Shown in pieces: positions 26,822-35,117 of a stretch of DNA of 64,000 nt. Numbering within the stretch: position 1 is the stretch's first letter; each line of letters opens with the position of its first letter. The DNA lies in assembly GCF_000743575.1 (NCBI RefSeq), contig NZ_JQGC01000019.1:1-64000 (forward strand), given 5' to 3'. The notes beneath the pieces are model-generated. The model was not told the origin of the DNA, did not search any database, and worked only from the letters and a program-made list of their open reading frames with translations. The translations under genes were made by a program, and so were the position numbers. This stretch comes from Devosia riboflavina (lineage in GTDB: Bacteria; Pseudomonadota; Alphaproteobacteria; Rhizobiales; Devosiaceae).

Positions 26822-28579
26822 ATGCCTCTCGTCGAAATCGAAGGCCTGCGCGTCAGCTTTCGCCAATATGGCGGCAAGGTCGATGCCGTGCGCCATGTCA
26901 GTTTTAGGGTCAGTGAAGGCGAAAGCGTTGGCATTGTCGGGGAATCCGGCTCCGGCAAATCCGTGAGCTGCTCCGCCCTGCTGCGCCTTCTGCCGGCGAC
27001 CGCCGAAGTCGAAGCGACCACTCTCCGCCTCGATGGCGTCGATGTGCTCAAGGCCAACAAGGAAGACTTGGCGCGCCTGCGCGGTCGCTCCGCCGCCATG
27101 ATTTTCCAGGATCCGATGACCGCGTTCGATCCGGTCTTCACCATCGGCCACCAGATCGCCGAAACCATTCGGGCGCATCGCAAGGTCGGCAAGCGCGAGG
27201 CATTGGCGGAAGCCGAACAGCTCCTGTTGCGCGTCGAGATCAAGAACGCTGCTGATGTGCTCGGCTATTATCCGCACCAATTGTCAGGCGGCATGCTGCA
27301 GCGCGCCATGATCGCCATGGCGCTCTCGTGCCGGCCAAAACTTCTTATCGCCGACGAGCCCACCACCGCGCTCGACGTGACCATCCAGGCGCAAATTCTC
27401 CAGCTCATCAAGAGGGTCCAGGCCGAGTTCGGCATGGCTCTGATCATGATCACCCACGACCTCGGCGTCATCGCCGAAACCGTGGACCGCGTCGTCGTCA
27501 TGTATGGCGGCGAGATCATGGAAGAAGGTGCCGTCACCGACGTCTTCGAAGCCCCGAAAAACGACTATACCAAGACCCTGCTTGCAAGCCTTCACTCCCG
27601 CTTCGAGCCGTCCAAAGGCGCGCCCGATACCGTGGCGCCTGCGCTCGAACTGCGCGGCGTCGCAAAGTCCTATCATACCCGCCGCCGCAGCGGTTTTCGC
27701 GTGGTCCAGGGGGAGTTCCAGGCCGTGCAGACGGTCGATGTCGTCCTGCCGCGCAATCGCATCGTCGCGCTCGTCGGTGAATCCGGGTCGGGCAAGACCA
27801 CAACCGGCCTCATGGCCATGCGCCTGACCGAACCGAGTCGCGGCCAGATCCTCGTCGATGGCACCGATATTTCCCAACTCGATCCGGCCGCGCTCATCCC
27901 ATTCCGCCGGCGCATGCAGATCGTCTTCCAGAACAGTTATTCGGCACTCGATCCGATGATGACGCTGGCCCAGATCATCGCCGAGCCGCTCCATATCCAC
28001 GGATTGGGAACGCCGCGCGAGCAAACCGAAAAGGCGCTGAACTGGCTCGAACGCGTCGGCCTGCCGCGCAATTTCGGCAACCGCTATGCGCACGAACTTT
28101 CTGGCGGCCAGCGCCAACGCGTCGCCATCGCCCGCGCCCTCATCCTCGAACCCACCGTGCTTGTCGCCGACGAACCGACCTCGGCTCTGGACGTCACGGT
28201 CAAGGCGCAGATCATCAATCTCCTCAAACAGTTGCAGGCCGAACTGGGGCTCTCGATCCTCTTCATCAGCCACGACCTCTCCACGGTGAAATCGCTGACC
28301 GACAGCGTCGTCGTCATGTATCGCGGCCGGGTCGTCGAGGAGGCGCCGACCGAACGCCTCTTTGCCGAGCCGCAGCATCCCTATACGCGCGCCCTGCTCG
28401 ACGCGATCCCGGCGACCAATCCGCGGGAAAAGCGCCTGCGCACCTTTCTCTCCGCCGATGAAATCAAGGCGCGGACGCCGCGCTACACCGTCATCCAGAC
28501 AGGGTCGGCACCCAATGCCGCTCCGCAATTGGTCACCATCGCCCCGGGCCACCGGGTCGAGGCGATCGTGACGCCCTGA
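26822..28579 (+). CDS. Fused ABC ATPase (DppD-DppF type, two nucleotide domains)
   Basis: 585 residues. Two complete ABC domains lie in one chain. The N-terminal half has [20 protein letters not shown] and [11 protein letters not shown]. The C-terminal half has [20 protein letters not shown] and [11 protein letters not shown]. Peptide transporters usually encode these as two genes; the fused form is known in several proteobacterial systems such as GsiA. The linker near residue 265-285 lacks the cysteine-rich extension. The gene sits 64 bases after the binding protein, with the stem-loop between them. Confidence 0.93.
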   Translation: MPLVEIEGLRVSFRQYGGKVDAVRHVSFRVSEGESVGIVGESGSGKSVSCSALLRLLPATAEVEATTLRLDGVDVLKANKEDLARLRGRSAAMIFQDPMTAFDPVFTIGHQIAETIRAHRKVGKREALAEAEQLLLRVEIKNAADVLGYYPHQLSGGMLQRAMIAMALSCRPKLLIADEPTTALDVTIQAQILQLIKRVQAEFGMALIMITHDLGVIAETVDRVVVMYGGEIMEEGAVTDVFEAPKNDYTKTLLASLHSRFEPSKGAPDTVAPALELRGVAKSYHTRRRSGFRVVQGEFQAVQTVDVVLPRNRIVALVGESGSGKTTTGLMAMRLTEPSRGQILVDGTDISQLDPAALIPFRRRMQIVFQNSYSALDPMMTLAQIIAEPLHIHGLGTPREQTEKALNWLERVGLPRNFGNRYAHELSGGQRQRVAIARALILEPTVLVADEPTSALDVTVKAQIINLLKQLQAELGLSILFISHDLSTVKSLTDSVVVMYRGRVVEEAPTERLFAEPQHPYTRALLDAIPATNPREKRLRTFLSADEIKARTPRYTVIQTGSAPNAAPQLVTIAPGHRVEAIVTP

Positions 28580-28589
28580 GGAGACCGCG

Positions 28590-29519
28590 ATGACAGCCCA
28601 TATCATCCGTCGCATTCTCTCGGTCGCCTTCACCTTCATCGTGGTGTCGATCATCATCTTCCTGATGATGCATTCGGTTCCCGGCGGGCCGTTCGATGCC
28701 AATGACATGCCGGTTTCAGAAGCCGTGCGCGCCAAGATGATGGCTCAGTGGGGCCTCGATCAGCCGCTGCATGTGCAATACTTCAACTATATGTGGGGCG
28801 TGCTGCATCTCGATTTCGGCGTGCCCTTCCAGAGCCCTGGCGAAACGGTCGTCGAGTTGATTTCGCGAGCCTGGGTGCCTAGCCTCATCCTCGGTGGTTC
28901 AGGCGTTCTTATCGGCGCCCCCCTCGGGATCCTGCTCGGCATGGCCGCCGCCCTCAATCGCAATACCTGGATCGACTATCTGGCCTCGACGCTGGCAACG
29001 CTCGGGCTCACCATCCCGGTCTTCGTGACCTCGATGCTGCTTATCCTGATCTTCGCGGTTTGGCTCAACTGGCTGCCGGCGAGCGGCTGGCCGCAGCCCA
29101 ACCGCTGGATCCTCCCCATCGCCTGCTATGCTGCCATCCCCTTGGCGACCTATGCCCGCTACACGCGTTCCGCCGTGCTCGACACGCTCAACCGGCCCTT
29201 TGTCACGGTGCTCCGCGCCAAAGGTCTCAGCGAGCGCCGCATCGTTTTCCAGCATGTCATGCGCAATTCCGCGATCCCGCTGGTGACGGTCTTCCTGCCC
29301 ATGTTTATCGGCACGGCCACAGGCTCGATCTTCGTCGAAGCCATGTTCCGCGTGCCGGGTCTCGGCGCCTATTTCGTCTCCTCCATCGAGGTGCGCGATT
29401 ACACGCTGCAAATGGCGCTGATGCTGTTGATCACCTTCATGTACTGCCTCGCCTATCTTCTCTCTGACATCGCCTATGCGCTGCTCAATCCGCGCATTCG
29501 CGTGGGAGGCGCCGAATGA
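28590..29519 (+). CDS. ABC transporter permease, DppB type
   Basis: 309 residues. The N-terminal span is ILSVAFTFIVVSIIIFLMM, followed by the DppB-type HSVPGGPFD segment and about five more spans. The EAA loop VLRAKGLSERRIVFQHVMRN is conserved. It begins ten bases after the fused ATPase and overlaps the next permease by four bases. It forms the translocation pore with that partner. Confidence 0.9.
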   Translation: MTAHIIRRILSVAFTFIVVSIIIFLMMHSVPGGPFDANDMPVSEAVRAKMMAQWGLDQPLHVQYFNYMWGVLHLDFGVPFQSPGETVVELISRAWVPSLILGGSGVLIGAPLGILLGMAAALNRNTWIDYLASTLATLGLTIPVFVTSMLLILIFAVWLNWLPASGWPQPNRWILPIACYAAIPLATYARYTRSAVLDTLNRPFVTVLRAKGLSERRIVFQHVMRNSAIPLVTVFLPMFIGTATGSIFVEAMFRVPGLGAYFVSSIEVRDYTLQMALMLLITFMYCLAYLLSDIAYALLNPRIRVGGAE

Positions 29520-30400
29520 CCGATGCGACCGCACCCATCACCACCACCCGTCAGCGCAGCCCACTCTGGTTCGCCTGGCGTCGCTTCCTCTCCAACAAGG
29601 CAGCCGTCATCGGCGGCGTCGTGCTTGGCATCCTGATCCTGATGGCGGTCTTTGCCCCGCTCATCACGCCATACAATCCGGAAGCCCAAAGCTTCCTCAC
29701 CGAAGCCCTGGCCTTTCCCTCCGCCGCACACTGGTTCGGAGTCGATAATCTCGGCCGCGACTTCTATTCCCGAATCGTCTATGGTGCCCGCGTTTCGCTG
29801 ACCATCGGGTTCACGGCCGCCCTCTTCAGCGTCCTTGTGGGCATTCCCCTCGGCGCCCTCGCCGGCTATTTCGGCGGCCGTACCGATTGGGTCATCATGC
29901 GCATCATCGAGGTTTTTTCGGTGGTCCCGCCCCTTCTTGCCGCGCTCCTTCTCGGCGCGCTGACCCGCGGTGGCTACGGCACCATCGTTTTCATCGCGGC
30001 GCTCTTTGGCTGGGTAAACGTCTGCCTCCTGGTCCGTGCCCAGATAAAAGCCTTTCGCGAGAAGGAATTCGTGCGCGCCGCCCAGGCGCTCGGCGCTTCG
30101 CCCTGGTACATCATCCGCCGCCATCTCATTCCCAATTCGATCAGCCCGATCATCATCGGCTTCGTCCTCGCCATTCCTATGGCCATGATGCTCGAAGCCA
30201 GCCTCAGCTTCCTCGGCGTCGGTGTGCCCCCGCCGACCCCGACCTGGGGTCAGATGATCAATGAGGGCATTGATTTCATGTTCTTCTACTGGCATCTGGC
30301 CGTCTTCCCGACCGCCGCACTTGCCATCACCGTGCTCGCAACCTCGCTCTTCGGCGACGGGTTGCGCGATGCGCTCGACCCGACCCTGAAAGGCCGCTGA
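29516..30400 (+). CDS. ABC transporter permease, DppC type
   Basis: 294 residues. A first span (VIGGVVLGILILMAVFAPLI) precedes the family block WFGVDNLGRDFYSRIVYGAR and an EAA loop (RAAQALGASPWYIIRRHL). About six spans in total. It is the second pore subunit, coupled by ATGA overlap to the DppB-type gene. The aminotransferase GTG begins two bases after its stop, so import and metabolism of the cargo are likely linked. Confidence 0.9.
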   Translation: MTDATAPITTTRQRSPLWFAWRRFLSNKAAVIGGVVLGILILMAVFAPLITPYNPEAQSFLTEALAFPSAAHWFGVDNLGRDFYSRIVYGARVSLTIGFTAALFSVLVGIPLGALAGYFGGRTDWVIMRIIEVFSVVPPLLAALLLGALTRGGYGTIVFIAALFGWVNVCLLVRAQIKAFREKEFVRAAQALGASPWYIIRRHLIPNSISPIIIGFVLAIPMAMMLEASLSFLGVGVPPPTPTWGQMINEGIDFMFFYWHLAVFPTAALAITVLATSLFGDGLRDALDPTLKGR

Positions 30401-30401
30401 A

Positions 30402-31601
30402 GTGTCCGACAATCTTGCCCGTCAGTTCCTCATTCGCGAGGACGTGACTTTCCTGAACCACGGATCTTTCGGCGCCTGCCCTCGCCCGGTCTTTGCGGCC
30501 TATCAGGCGCTGCAGCTCGAACTCGAAGGCGAACCGGTGGAATTTCTGGGCCGCCGCCTCAACGACCTGATGCGAACCCCGCGCGAGGCCGTCGCCGCCG
30601 AACTTGGGTCTGATCCCAACAATATCGCCGCCGTCATCAACGCCACCAGCGGCCTCAACATCGTCGCCCAGTCGCTGCCGCTCAAACCCGGCGATCAGAT
30701 CCTCACGACCGATCACGAATATTCGGCGCTCGAAAAAACCTGGGCCTATGTCTGCCGCAAGACCGGTGCCGAGATTGTGGTCGTCAAGGTGCCCATGCCG
30801 CTTGTGTCCGAAGAAGCTTTCACGGACGCAATCATCGGGGGAATGACCGACCGCACCAAGGTGCTGTTCCTCAGCCATATCACCTCGCCGACCGCCCTCG
30901 TCTTCCCCATCGAGCGCTCCCTTGCCGAAGCGCGGAAGCGCGGCATCTGGTCGGTTATCGATGGCGCCCATACGCCCGGCCATATCCCGCTGTCGCTCGA
31001 TACCCTTGGCGCCGATTTTTATTCGGGCAATTGCCACAAGTGGATGATGACGCCCAAGGGCTCGGCCTTCCTCCATGCGCGGCCCGAAGTGCAGGGTCTG
31101 CTCGATCCGCTCGTTATCAGCCATGGCTGGACCAAGGAGTCCAAAGAGCCCGGCGCGCTGGGTGCCTTCGGCAATTCCCCCTTCATCGACGGCATCGAAA
31201 TGCAGGGCACGCGCGACCCATCCGCCTGGCTGGCCGTGCCTTCGGCCATCGCCTTCCGCAAGGAGAACGACTGGACTTCCATTGCCGATCACTGCCGCCA
31301 ACTGGCGCAGGACACGGCACGGCGCCTTGGCGAACTGACCGGTCTTCCCCCGCTCAGCAGCCCCGAATTCTCGGCGCCTCAAATGGTCGCCATGCCGATC
31401 CCCGAATGCGATACGGCCGAGATCCACAAGCAGCTCTTCGAGCACTATCGCATCGAAATCCCCGTCTTCAAATGGCAGGATCACTGCATCGTGCGCGTCT
31501 CGGTCCAGGGTTATAATTCGCGGCCACAGATGGATAGACTGCTCGATGCCCTTTCCGAACTGCTCAACCTCAGCAAGGCGGGGACCGGTACGGCCGGCTA
31601 G
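30402..31601 (+). CDS. Class V aminotransferase (isopenicillin-N epimerase-like, PLP enzyme)
   Basis: 399 residues from GTG 30402, one base after the permease stop. The fold-type I PLP signature is clear: FLNHGSFGACPRPV at the N-terminus, the aspartate in VIDGAHTPGHIPL, and the Schiff-base lysine in SGNCHKW at residue 213. The subgroup is annotated as isopenicillin-N epimerase-like and includes cysteine lyases, desulfurases and epimerases acting on amino acids. Co-transcription with a peptide-type importer and a GntR regulator suggests it processes the imported compound. The precise reaction cannot be read from the sequence. Confidence 0.82.
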   Translation: MSDNLARQFLIREDVTFLNHGSFGACPRPVFAAYQALQLELEGEPVEFLGRRLNDLMRTPREAVAAELGSDPNNIAAVINATSGLNIVAQSLPLKPGDQILTTDHEYSALEKTWAYVCRKTGAEIVVVKVPMPLVSEEAFTDAIIGGMTDRTKVLFLSHITSPTALVFPIERSLAEARKRGIWSVIDGAHTPGHIPLSLDTLGADFYSGNCHKWMMTPKGSAFLHARPEVQGLLDPLVISHGWTKESKEPGALGAFGNSPFIDGIEMQGTRDPSAWLAVPSAIAFRKENDWTSIADHCRQLAQDTARRLGELTGLPPLSSPEFSAPQMVAMPIPECDTAEIHKQLFEHYRIEIPVFKWQDHCIVRVSVQGYNSRPQMDRLLDALSELLNLSKAGTGTAG

Positions 31602-31663
31602 GGCTGACAAATGGCGCAAACTGTGGTGAAAGGTGGCCCGCGCCGAAGCAAAGGAATGACGCC

Positions 31664-32389
31664 GTGAGCCAGGCTGCCCTGGATTATCTCCAGCCGCTGG
31701 AAACCCGTACAAGGGGCATGGCCGTGCTCGACGCGCTCGCCGATATGGTCGAGCGCTCGGGCCTCAAGATCGGCGATCGCCTGCCGCCGGAAGTCTCGCT
31801 TGCTGCAACGCTCGGCGTCGGCCGCTCCACCATCCGCGAAGCGCTCAATCGCTGGGAAGGTCTCGGGATCATCCGCCGCCGGCGCGGCGACGGCACCTAT
31901 CTTTCGGCCCGCGTGCAGACTTCCCGCGGCCTTGTGCCCACCATGGTGCGCCTTGAAGGCGAAGCGCTGCTGCGCCTCCTCGAAATCCGTCGCACGCTCG
32001 AAAATGACGTGGTGCGCAAGGCGACGATCAAGGCGACACGCGAGCAACGCCAGGAAATCTCGCGGCTCTGCGATGCACTCTTGGTGGAAGTCTATGCCGG
32101 CCGCCCCTGGCGCAAGGCCGACCATGCCTTCCACGGCGCCATCTATGACGCCTCGGGCAACCCCATGTATGGGCAATTGCTGGTCAACCTCGACCACGCC
32201 CTGGAACGCGGCGGCTCCTCGCCCTTCGCCGCCGACGTCTTCGGCCTCGATTCCTTCCCGATCCACCGCGACCTCGCCGATGCCATTCTCGCGGAAAGCC
32301 CGGACGGCGCCGTCGATGCCATCGGCCGCATCATCGATGTGGTCGAGCGCGAGGTGCAGGCCATCATCGATGGTGACAAATCCAGCTAG
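31664..32389 (+). CDS. GntR-family regulator, FadR subfamily (FCD domain)
   Basis: 241 residues from GTG 31664, with AAGGA upstream. The winged helix (IGDRLPPEVSLAATLGVGRS and IREALNRWEGLGII) is followed by an all-helical FCD domain containing histidine-bearing helices (DHAFHGAIYDASGN and a later IHRDLADAI). FCD domains typically bind small carboxylates, often through a metal held by His and Asp. As the last gene of the importer-aminotransferase operon, it probably represses it until the substrate or a product appears. Confidence 0.88.
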   Translation: MSQAALDYLQPLETRTRGMAVLDALADMVERSGLKIGDRLPPEVSLAATLGVGRSTIREALNRWEGLGIIRRRRGDGTYLSARVQTSRGLVPTMVRLEGEALLRLLEIRRTLENDVVRKATIKATREQRQEISRLCDALLVEVYAGRPWRKADHAFHGAIYDASGNPMYGQLLVNLDHALERGGSSPFAADVFGLDSFPIHRDLADAILAESPDGAVDAIGRIIDVVEREVQAIIDGDKSS

Positions 32390-32446
32390 CGCTTGCGGGT
32401 AAGTATCGCTGCGGCCACCTTGATCACCAGCATTTTGTTCCTAGTG

Positions 32447-32638
32447 CTATTGCCGGCTTCGTCTCCTGAACCATGCCCACGCACTGGCTATGCCAGTGAG
32501 CATAATTGCTGCGATCCCCATCGGAGCGGCCGTGGTGACCATGCCAGCTCCGGCTACAATGGGGACGGCGCAGCAGGCGGCGCATGCCGCGGTCAGGCCG
32601 GCGGTCGCGACGATCCCCTTCTTGGCTGCTGAGTTCAT
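32447..32638 (-). CDS. MerF-like small membrane protein with a Cys-Cys-x-x-Pro motif
   Basis: 63 residues from ATG 32638, which overlaps the stop of the upstream small gene (ATGA), so translation is coupled. Two membrane segments are predicted, about residues 9-32 and 38-57, with a basic tail (FRRRSRQ). The first contains AACAACCAVPIV. A vicinal cysteine pair followed by x-x-Pro in the first span is the signature of the mercuric transporters MerT and MerF (SCCVLP, LCCFTP). The protein is smaller than MerF (about 80) and lacks its second, C-terminal cysteine pair. It is divergent from a MerR regulator with mercury-type cysteines. Metal transport is likely, but not proved. Confidence 0.7.
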   Translation of the reverse strand: MNSAAKKGIVATAGLTAACAACCAVPIVAGAGMVTTAAPMGIAAIMLTGIASAWAWFRRRSRQ

Positions 32639-33006
32639 GCGACTTCCCTCGCCAGCGCCGGAGCGAAATGGGCGAAAAGCTCGTCAGCAGCGGCCAGTGC
32701 CTCAATTGGTGCGGTAATCGTCAGCCGAACGGCCTGAGCATCGTGCTGCAGGTCGAAGTCCATGAAACTGCAGCAATTCGATTCCTTTGCCACTAGGTCC
32801 TGGACCTCGGTAAGGGCCTCTGGTGCGTAGACGAGAATGAGCTGAAGTGGTTCGCGACGACTGCTGCGAAGCGAGCGGGCGGCAAGCGCGCGGATGCCGG
32901 TGACGCGCTCCTTGAAGTCGTCCGCCTCAAGAGTACAGGCGATCGGCAGCGTGGTGTCGTTGTCCCCGGTGAAACAGGTGTCGCAGCAGGCAGATGCGGT
33001 CATCAT
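32635..33006 (-). CDS. Small cysteine-rich protein of a MerR-controlled operon (unknown family)
   Basis: 123 residues from ATG 33006, six bases after AAGGAG; ATG 33003 is equally possible, while ATG 33012 abuts the binding site and is excluded. I do not recognise a named domain. It is probably cytoplasmic, with no signal peptide or membrane span. The N-terminus has a cluster SACCDTC, then LPIACTL, and a second vicinal pair NCCSFMDFDL in the middle, all suggestive of thiol metal ligation. The C-terminal part (VRLTITAPIEALAAADELF) looks like a small alpha/beta fold. It is the first gene of the leftward unit and is coupled to the MerF-like protein. A metal chaperone or sensor role is inferred. 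Confidence 0.75.
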   Translation of the reverse strand: MMTASACCDTCFTGDNDTTLPIACTLEADDFKERVTGIRALAARSLRSSRREPLQLILVYAPEALTEVQDLVAKESNCCSFMDFDLQHDAQAVRLTITAPIEALAAADELFAHFAPALAREVA

Positions 33007-33033
33007 GTCCATCTCCTTTCGATGATGGACAGC

Positions 33034-33064
33034 AAGATAATCCTTCAAGTAACTTGAAGAGCAA
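33034..33064 (-). promoter_or_regulatory. MerR-type promoter and operator of the cysteine-protein operon
   Basis: On the minus strand a -35 box TTGCTC and a -10 box TATCTT are separated by 19 bases, the lengthened spacer that MerR-family activators require. The perfect 17-bp dyad CTTCAAGTAACTTGAAG (plus strand 33043-33059) fills most of that spacer and overlaps the -35 box. The MerR gene starts at 33080 on the other side. Confidence 0.75.
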
Positions 33065-33079
33065 TAGGAGGCCTTCGCG

Positions 33080-33505
33080 ATGGACGTTCCCGTGCTCACC
33101 ATTGGTCAGCTTGCCAGGGCAGCGGGCGTAACAACCCCGACAATCCGCTACTACGAAGAGATTGGTCTTTTGCCGAAGGCCGGACGCAGCGCCGCTGGTC
33201 AGCGAATATATGCCGAAAGCGAACTCGGACGCCTCACTTTCATTCGACGCTGCCGCGACTTTGGTTTTTCCATCGATCAAGTTCGTGTTCTTGCCGGGTT
33301 GTCGATCAGCGCCGAAAAGGATTGCAGCCAAGTGCGCGACATGGCGCACACTCATCTCGGCCAGGTCCGGGAGAAGCTTGCCGAGCTAAAAGCGCTCGAG
33401 GCGAACCTAGAAGCATTCGCGGAGCAGTGCGACACCACCTGTGCGGGCGGGCCCGGGCGAGACTGCGTGGTGTTCGAGGATCTGCGTACCGGTAGGCGCT
33501 GCTAA
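33080..33505 (+). CDS. MerR-family metal-responsive regulator with a mercury-type cysteine set
   Basis: 141 residues from ATG 33080, with AGGAGG upstream. The N-terminal winged helix is TIGQLARAAGVTTPTIRYYE. A long dimerisation helix follows (HLGQVREKLAELKALEANLE). Cysteines stand at residues 82 and 117, exactly the positions of two of the three Hg(II) ligands of Tn501 MerR. The third ligand (126 in MerR) could be C121 or C129. It is divergent from the two small cysteine proteins, with a 19-bp-spacer promoter between them. It probably bends that promoter into an active form upon binding metal. Mercury is the best guess; other thiophilic metals remain possible. Confidence 0.87.
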   Translation: MDVPVLTIGQLARAAGVTTPTIRYYEEIGLLPKAGRSAAGQRIYAESELGRLTFIRRCRDFGFSIDQVRVLAGLSISAEKDCSQVRDMAHTHLGQVREKLAELKALEANLEAFAEQCDTTCAGGPGRDCVVFEDLRTGRRC

Positions 33506-33833
33506 CCCCTCCCGTTGCCGACCTGCCGTTTTGCGGATCGCTCGCACTCTGTCCCAAGATGGCCAGTGCGACGGCGGATCGTAACGGGACCAAGGAATTT
33601 CTTTCGAGACATCCTAGGACTGGATTGGGCCTAAAGCGGCTCATTCCTTCGCCGTAAGTCCGCGTCTTTTACAAACACGCTTTGCACCTTGTGAATTTGC
33701 CGTGCCCCAAACCGGCTTCCCTTTGGCTTCGAGCCACACGTCAAATTCCTATTGCAAAGTTGGTCGTAGTTGATAACGTTTCAACTTACTTGACGGAAGC
33801 GGCGATACAGCCGCGTCAAGGGAGGAGAAAATC
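33506..33833. other. Intergenic region before the glycoside transporter operon
   Basis: 328 bases, less GC-rich than the neighbours, with no credible gene. It holds a LacI-type operator candidate (33769-33785), and GGAGGAG occurs immediately before the start codon at 33834. No terminator after the MerR gene was recognised. Confidence 0.55.
33769..33785. promoter_or_regulatory. LacI-type operator candidate
   Basis: GTTGATAACGTTTCAAC has the central AACGTT typical of LacI-family operators and imperfect flanking dyad arms (GTTGA/TCAAC). It is 49 bases upstream of the binding-protein gene. The regulator at 39031 in the same operon is the likely reader. Confidence 0.5.
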
Positions 33834-35117
33834 ATGTTCAACCGCACTTTGCGGCGCCGTACCGTCATGGCCGGCGTCATGCTCGCAGCTCTTGCCGGGG
33901 TCAGCCCATCCGTCCTCGCTCAGGATCTCAGTGGCGAGCTCGTTATCCTGCAGTGGCAGACCGGTACCGATGGCCAGATGTGGAAAGACGTCGAGGCCAA
34001 ATTCATGGAACTGCATCCGGGCGTCACCGTTCGCGAATTCCAGCCGGCCGGTGGCCAGGGCGATGCGCGCGGCGGCATGCGCACGGCACTGCTCGGTGGC
34101 GAGGTGGTCGATATCATCATCAACACCTGGCCCGCTTTCCGCGCCGAACTCGTCAATTCCGGCATCCTCAGGCCCATCGACGACCAGTGGGCGAGCTTTG
34201 GCTGGGACGACAAGCTGAGCCAGTCCTGGCGCGATCTCGGTTCGATCGACGGCACGACCTATGGCATCACCTATACCTACGGCGACCGCTCGGCGATCTG
34301 GTACAAAACCGCCCAGCTCGAAAAGGCCGGTATTACGCCGCCCGCGACCTGGGAAGAGTTTCTGGCAAGCTTCGACAAGCTGAAAGCCGCTGGCTATCCC
34401 GCTCCCGTCGTGATCCCGGCAAAATACTGGGCTCATACCGAATGGTTCGAAACGCTGCTGCTACGTACGGCCGGCGTCGAGGCTGCGGCCCAGTTGGCCG
34501 CACATCAGATTCCGTGGACCGATCCCAAGGTCAAAACGGCGCTGATGAAATATGCCGAAATGCTACAGGCCGGGTGCTGCGCCGACCCAGCAACCATGCT
34601 GGCCATCGAGCAGCCTTATCCGACGCTCTATACGTCCGAAGATTCGAGCTATCTGCTCTTCGGCATGTGGACCAATTCGGCGCTGAAGAACGATCTCGCG
34701 CTTGAAGAAGGCGTCGACTATTCGATCTTCCAGTTCCCGAGCCTCGGCATGGGCTTTGACGATACATCGAGCGTCGACGCCAAGGAATTGAACGTCACGA
34801 CCAATGGCGCCAATCCGGCGGCGGCGGATGCTTTCCTCGACTTCATCGTCGGCCCGGAAGCCTCCAATATCATGGCCAACTACGGCTACGCTTCGCCGAG
34901 CACGGCGATGGATGGTTCGCTGCTTGGTCCGGTGCAACAGATCGCGACCGGGGCGGTGTCGAGCTCGAAGGTGCAGTTCGTGCTTGGCGATCTCTTGCCG
35001 GGTGATCTCGTCGACGAATATCGCGTGCAGTTGCAGAAATTCCTGCAGAACCCGACTGAAGCCACTGTCGACGAAGTCCTGGCCGCTATCGAGGCCAAGG
35101 CAGCGACGGCCTACTGA
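33834..35117 (+). CDS. Carbohydrate ABC transporter substrate-binding protein, family 1
   Basis: 427 residues. ATG 33834 follows GGAGGAG. The signal peptide carries LRRRTVMAGVMLAALAG and ends VLAQ near residue 30. The mature protein has the family-1 pattern (GELVILQWQTGTDGQM, FMELHPGVTV, AGITPPATWEEFLASFDKL). It begins an operon with MalF/MalG-type permeases, two glycosidases, a LacI regulator and a MalK-type ATPase, so it captures an oligosaccharide in the periplasm. The arginine-rich n-region could be read as Tat-like, but it lacks the usual context. Confidence 0.93.
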   Translation: MFNRTLRRRTVMAGVMLAALAGVSPSVLAQDLSGELVILQWQTGTDGQMWKDVEAKFMELHPGVTVREFQPAGGQGDARGGMRTALLGGEVVDIIINTWPAFRAELVNSGILRPIDDQWASFGWDDKLSQSWRDLGSIDGTTYGITYTYGDRSAIWYKTAQLEKAGITPPATWEEFLASFDKLKAAGYPAPVVIPAKYWAHTEWFETLLLRTAGVEAAAQLAAHQIPWTDPKVKTALMKYAEMLQAGCCADPATMLAIEQPYPTLYTSEDSSYLLFGMWTNSALKNDLALEEGVDYSIFQFPSLGMGFDDTSSVDAKELNVTTNGANPAAADAFLDFIVGPEASNIMANYGYASPSTAMDGSLLGPVQQIATGAVSSSKVQFVLGDLLPGDLVDEYRVQLQKFLQNPTEATVDEVLAAIEAKAATAY

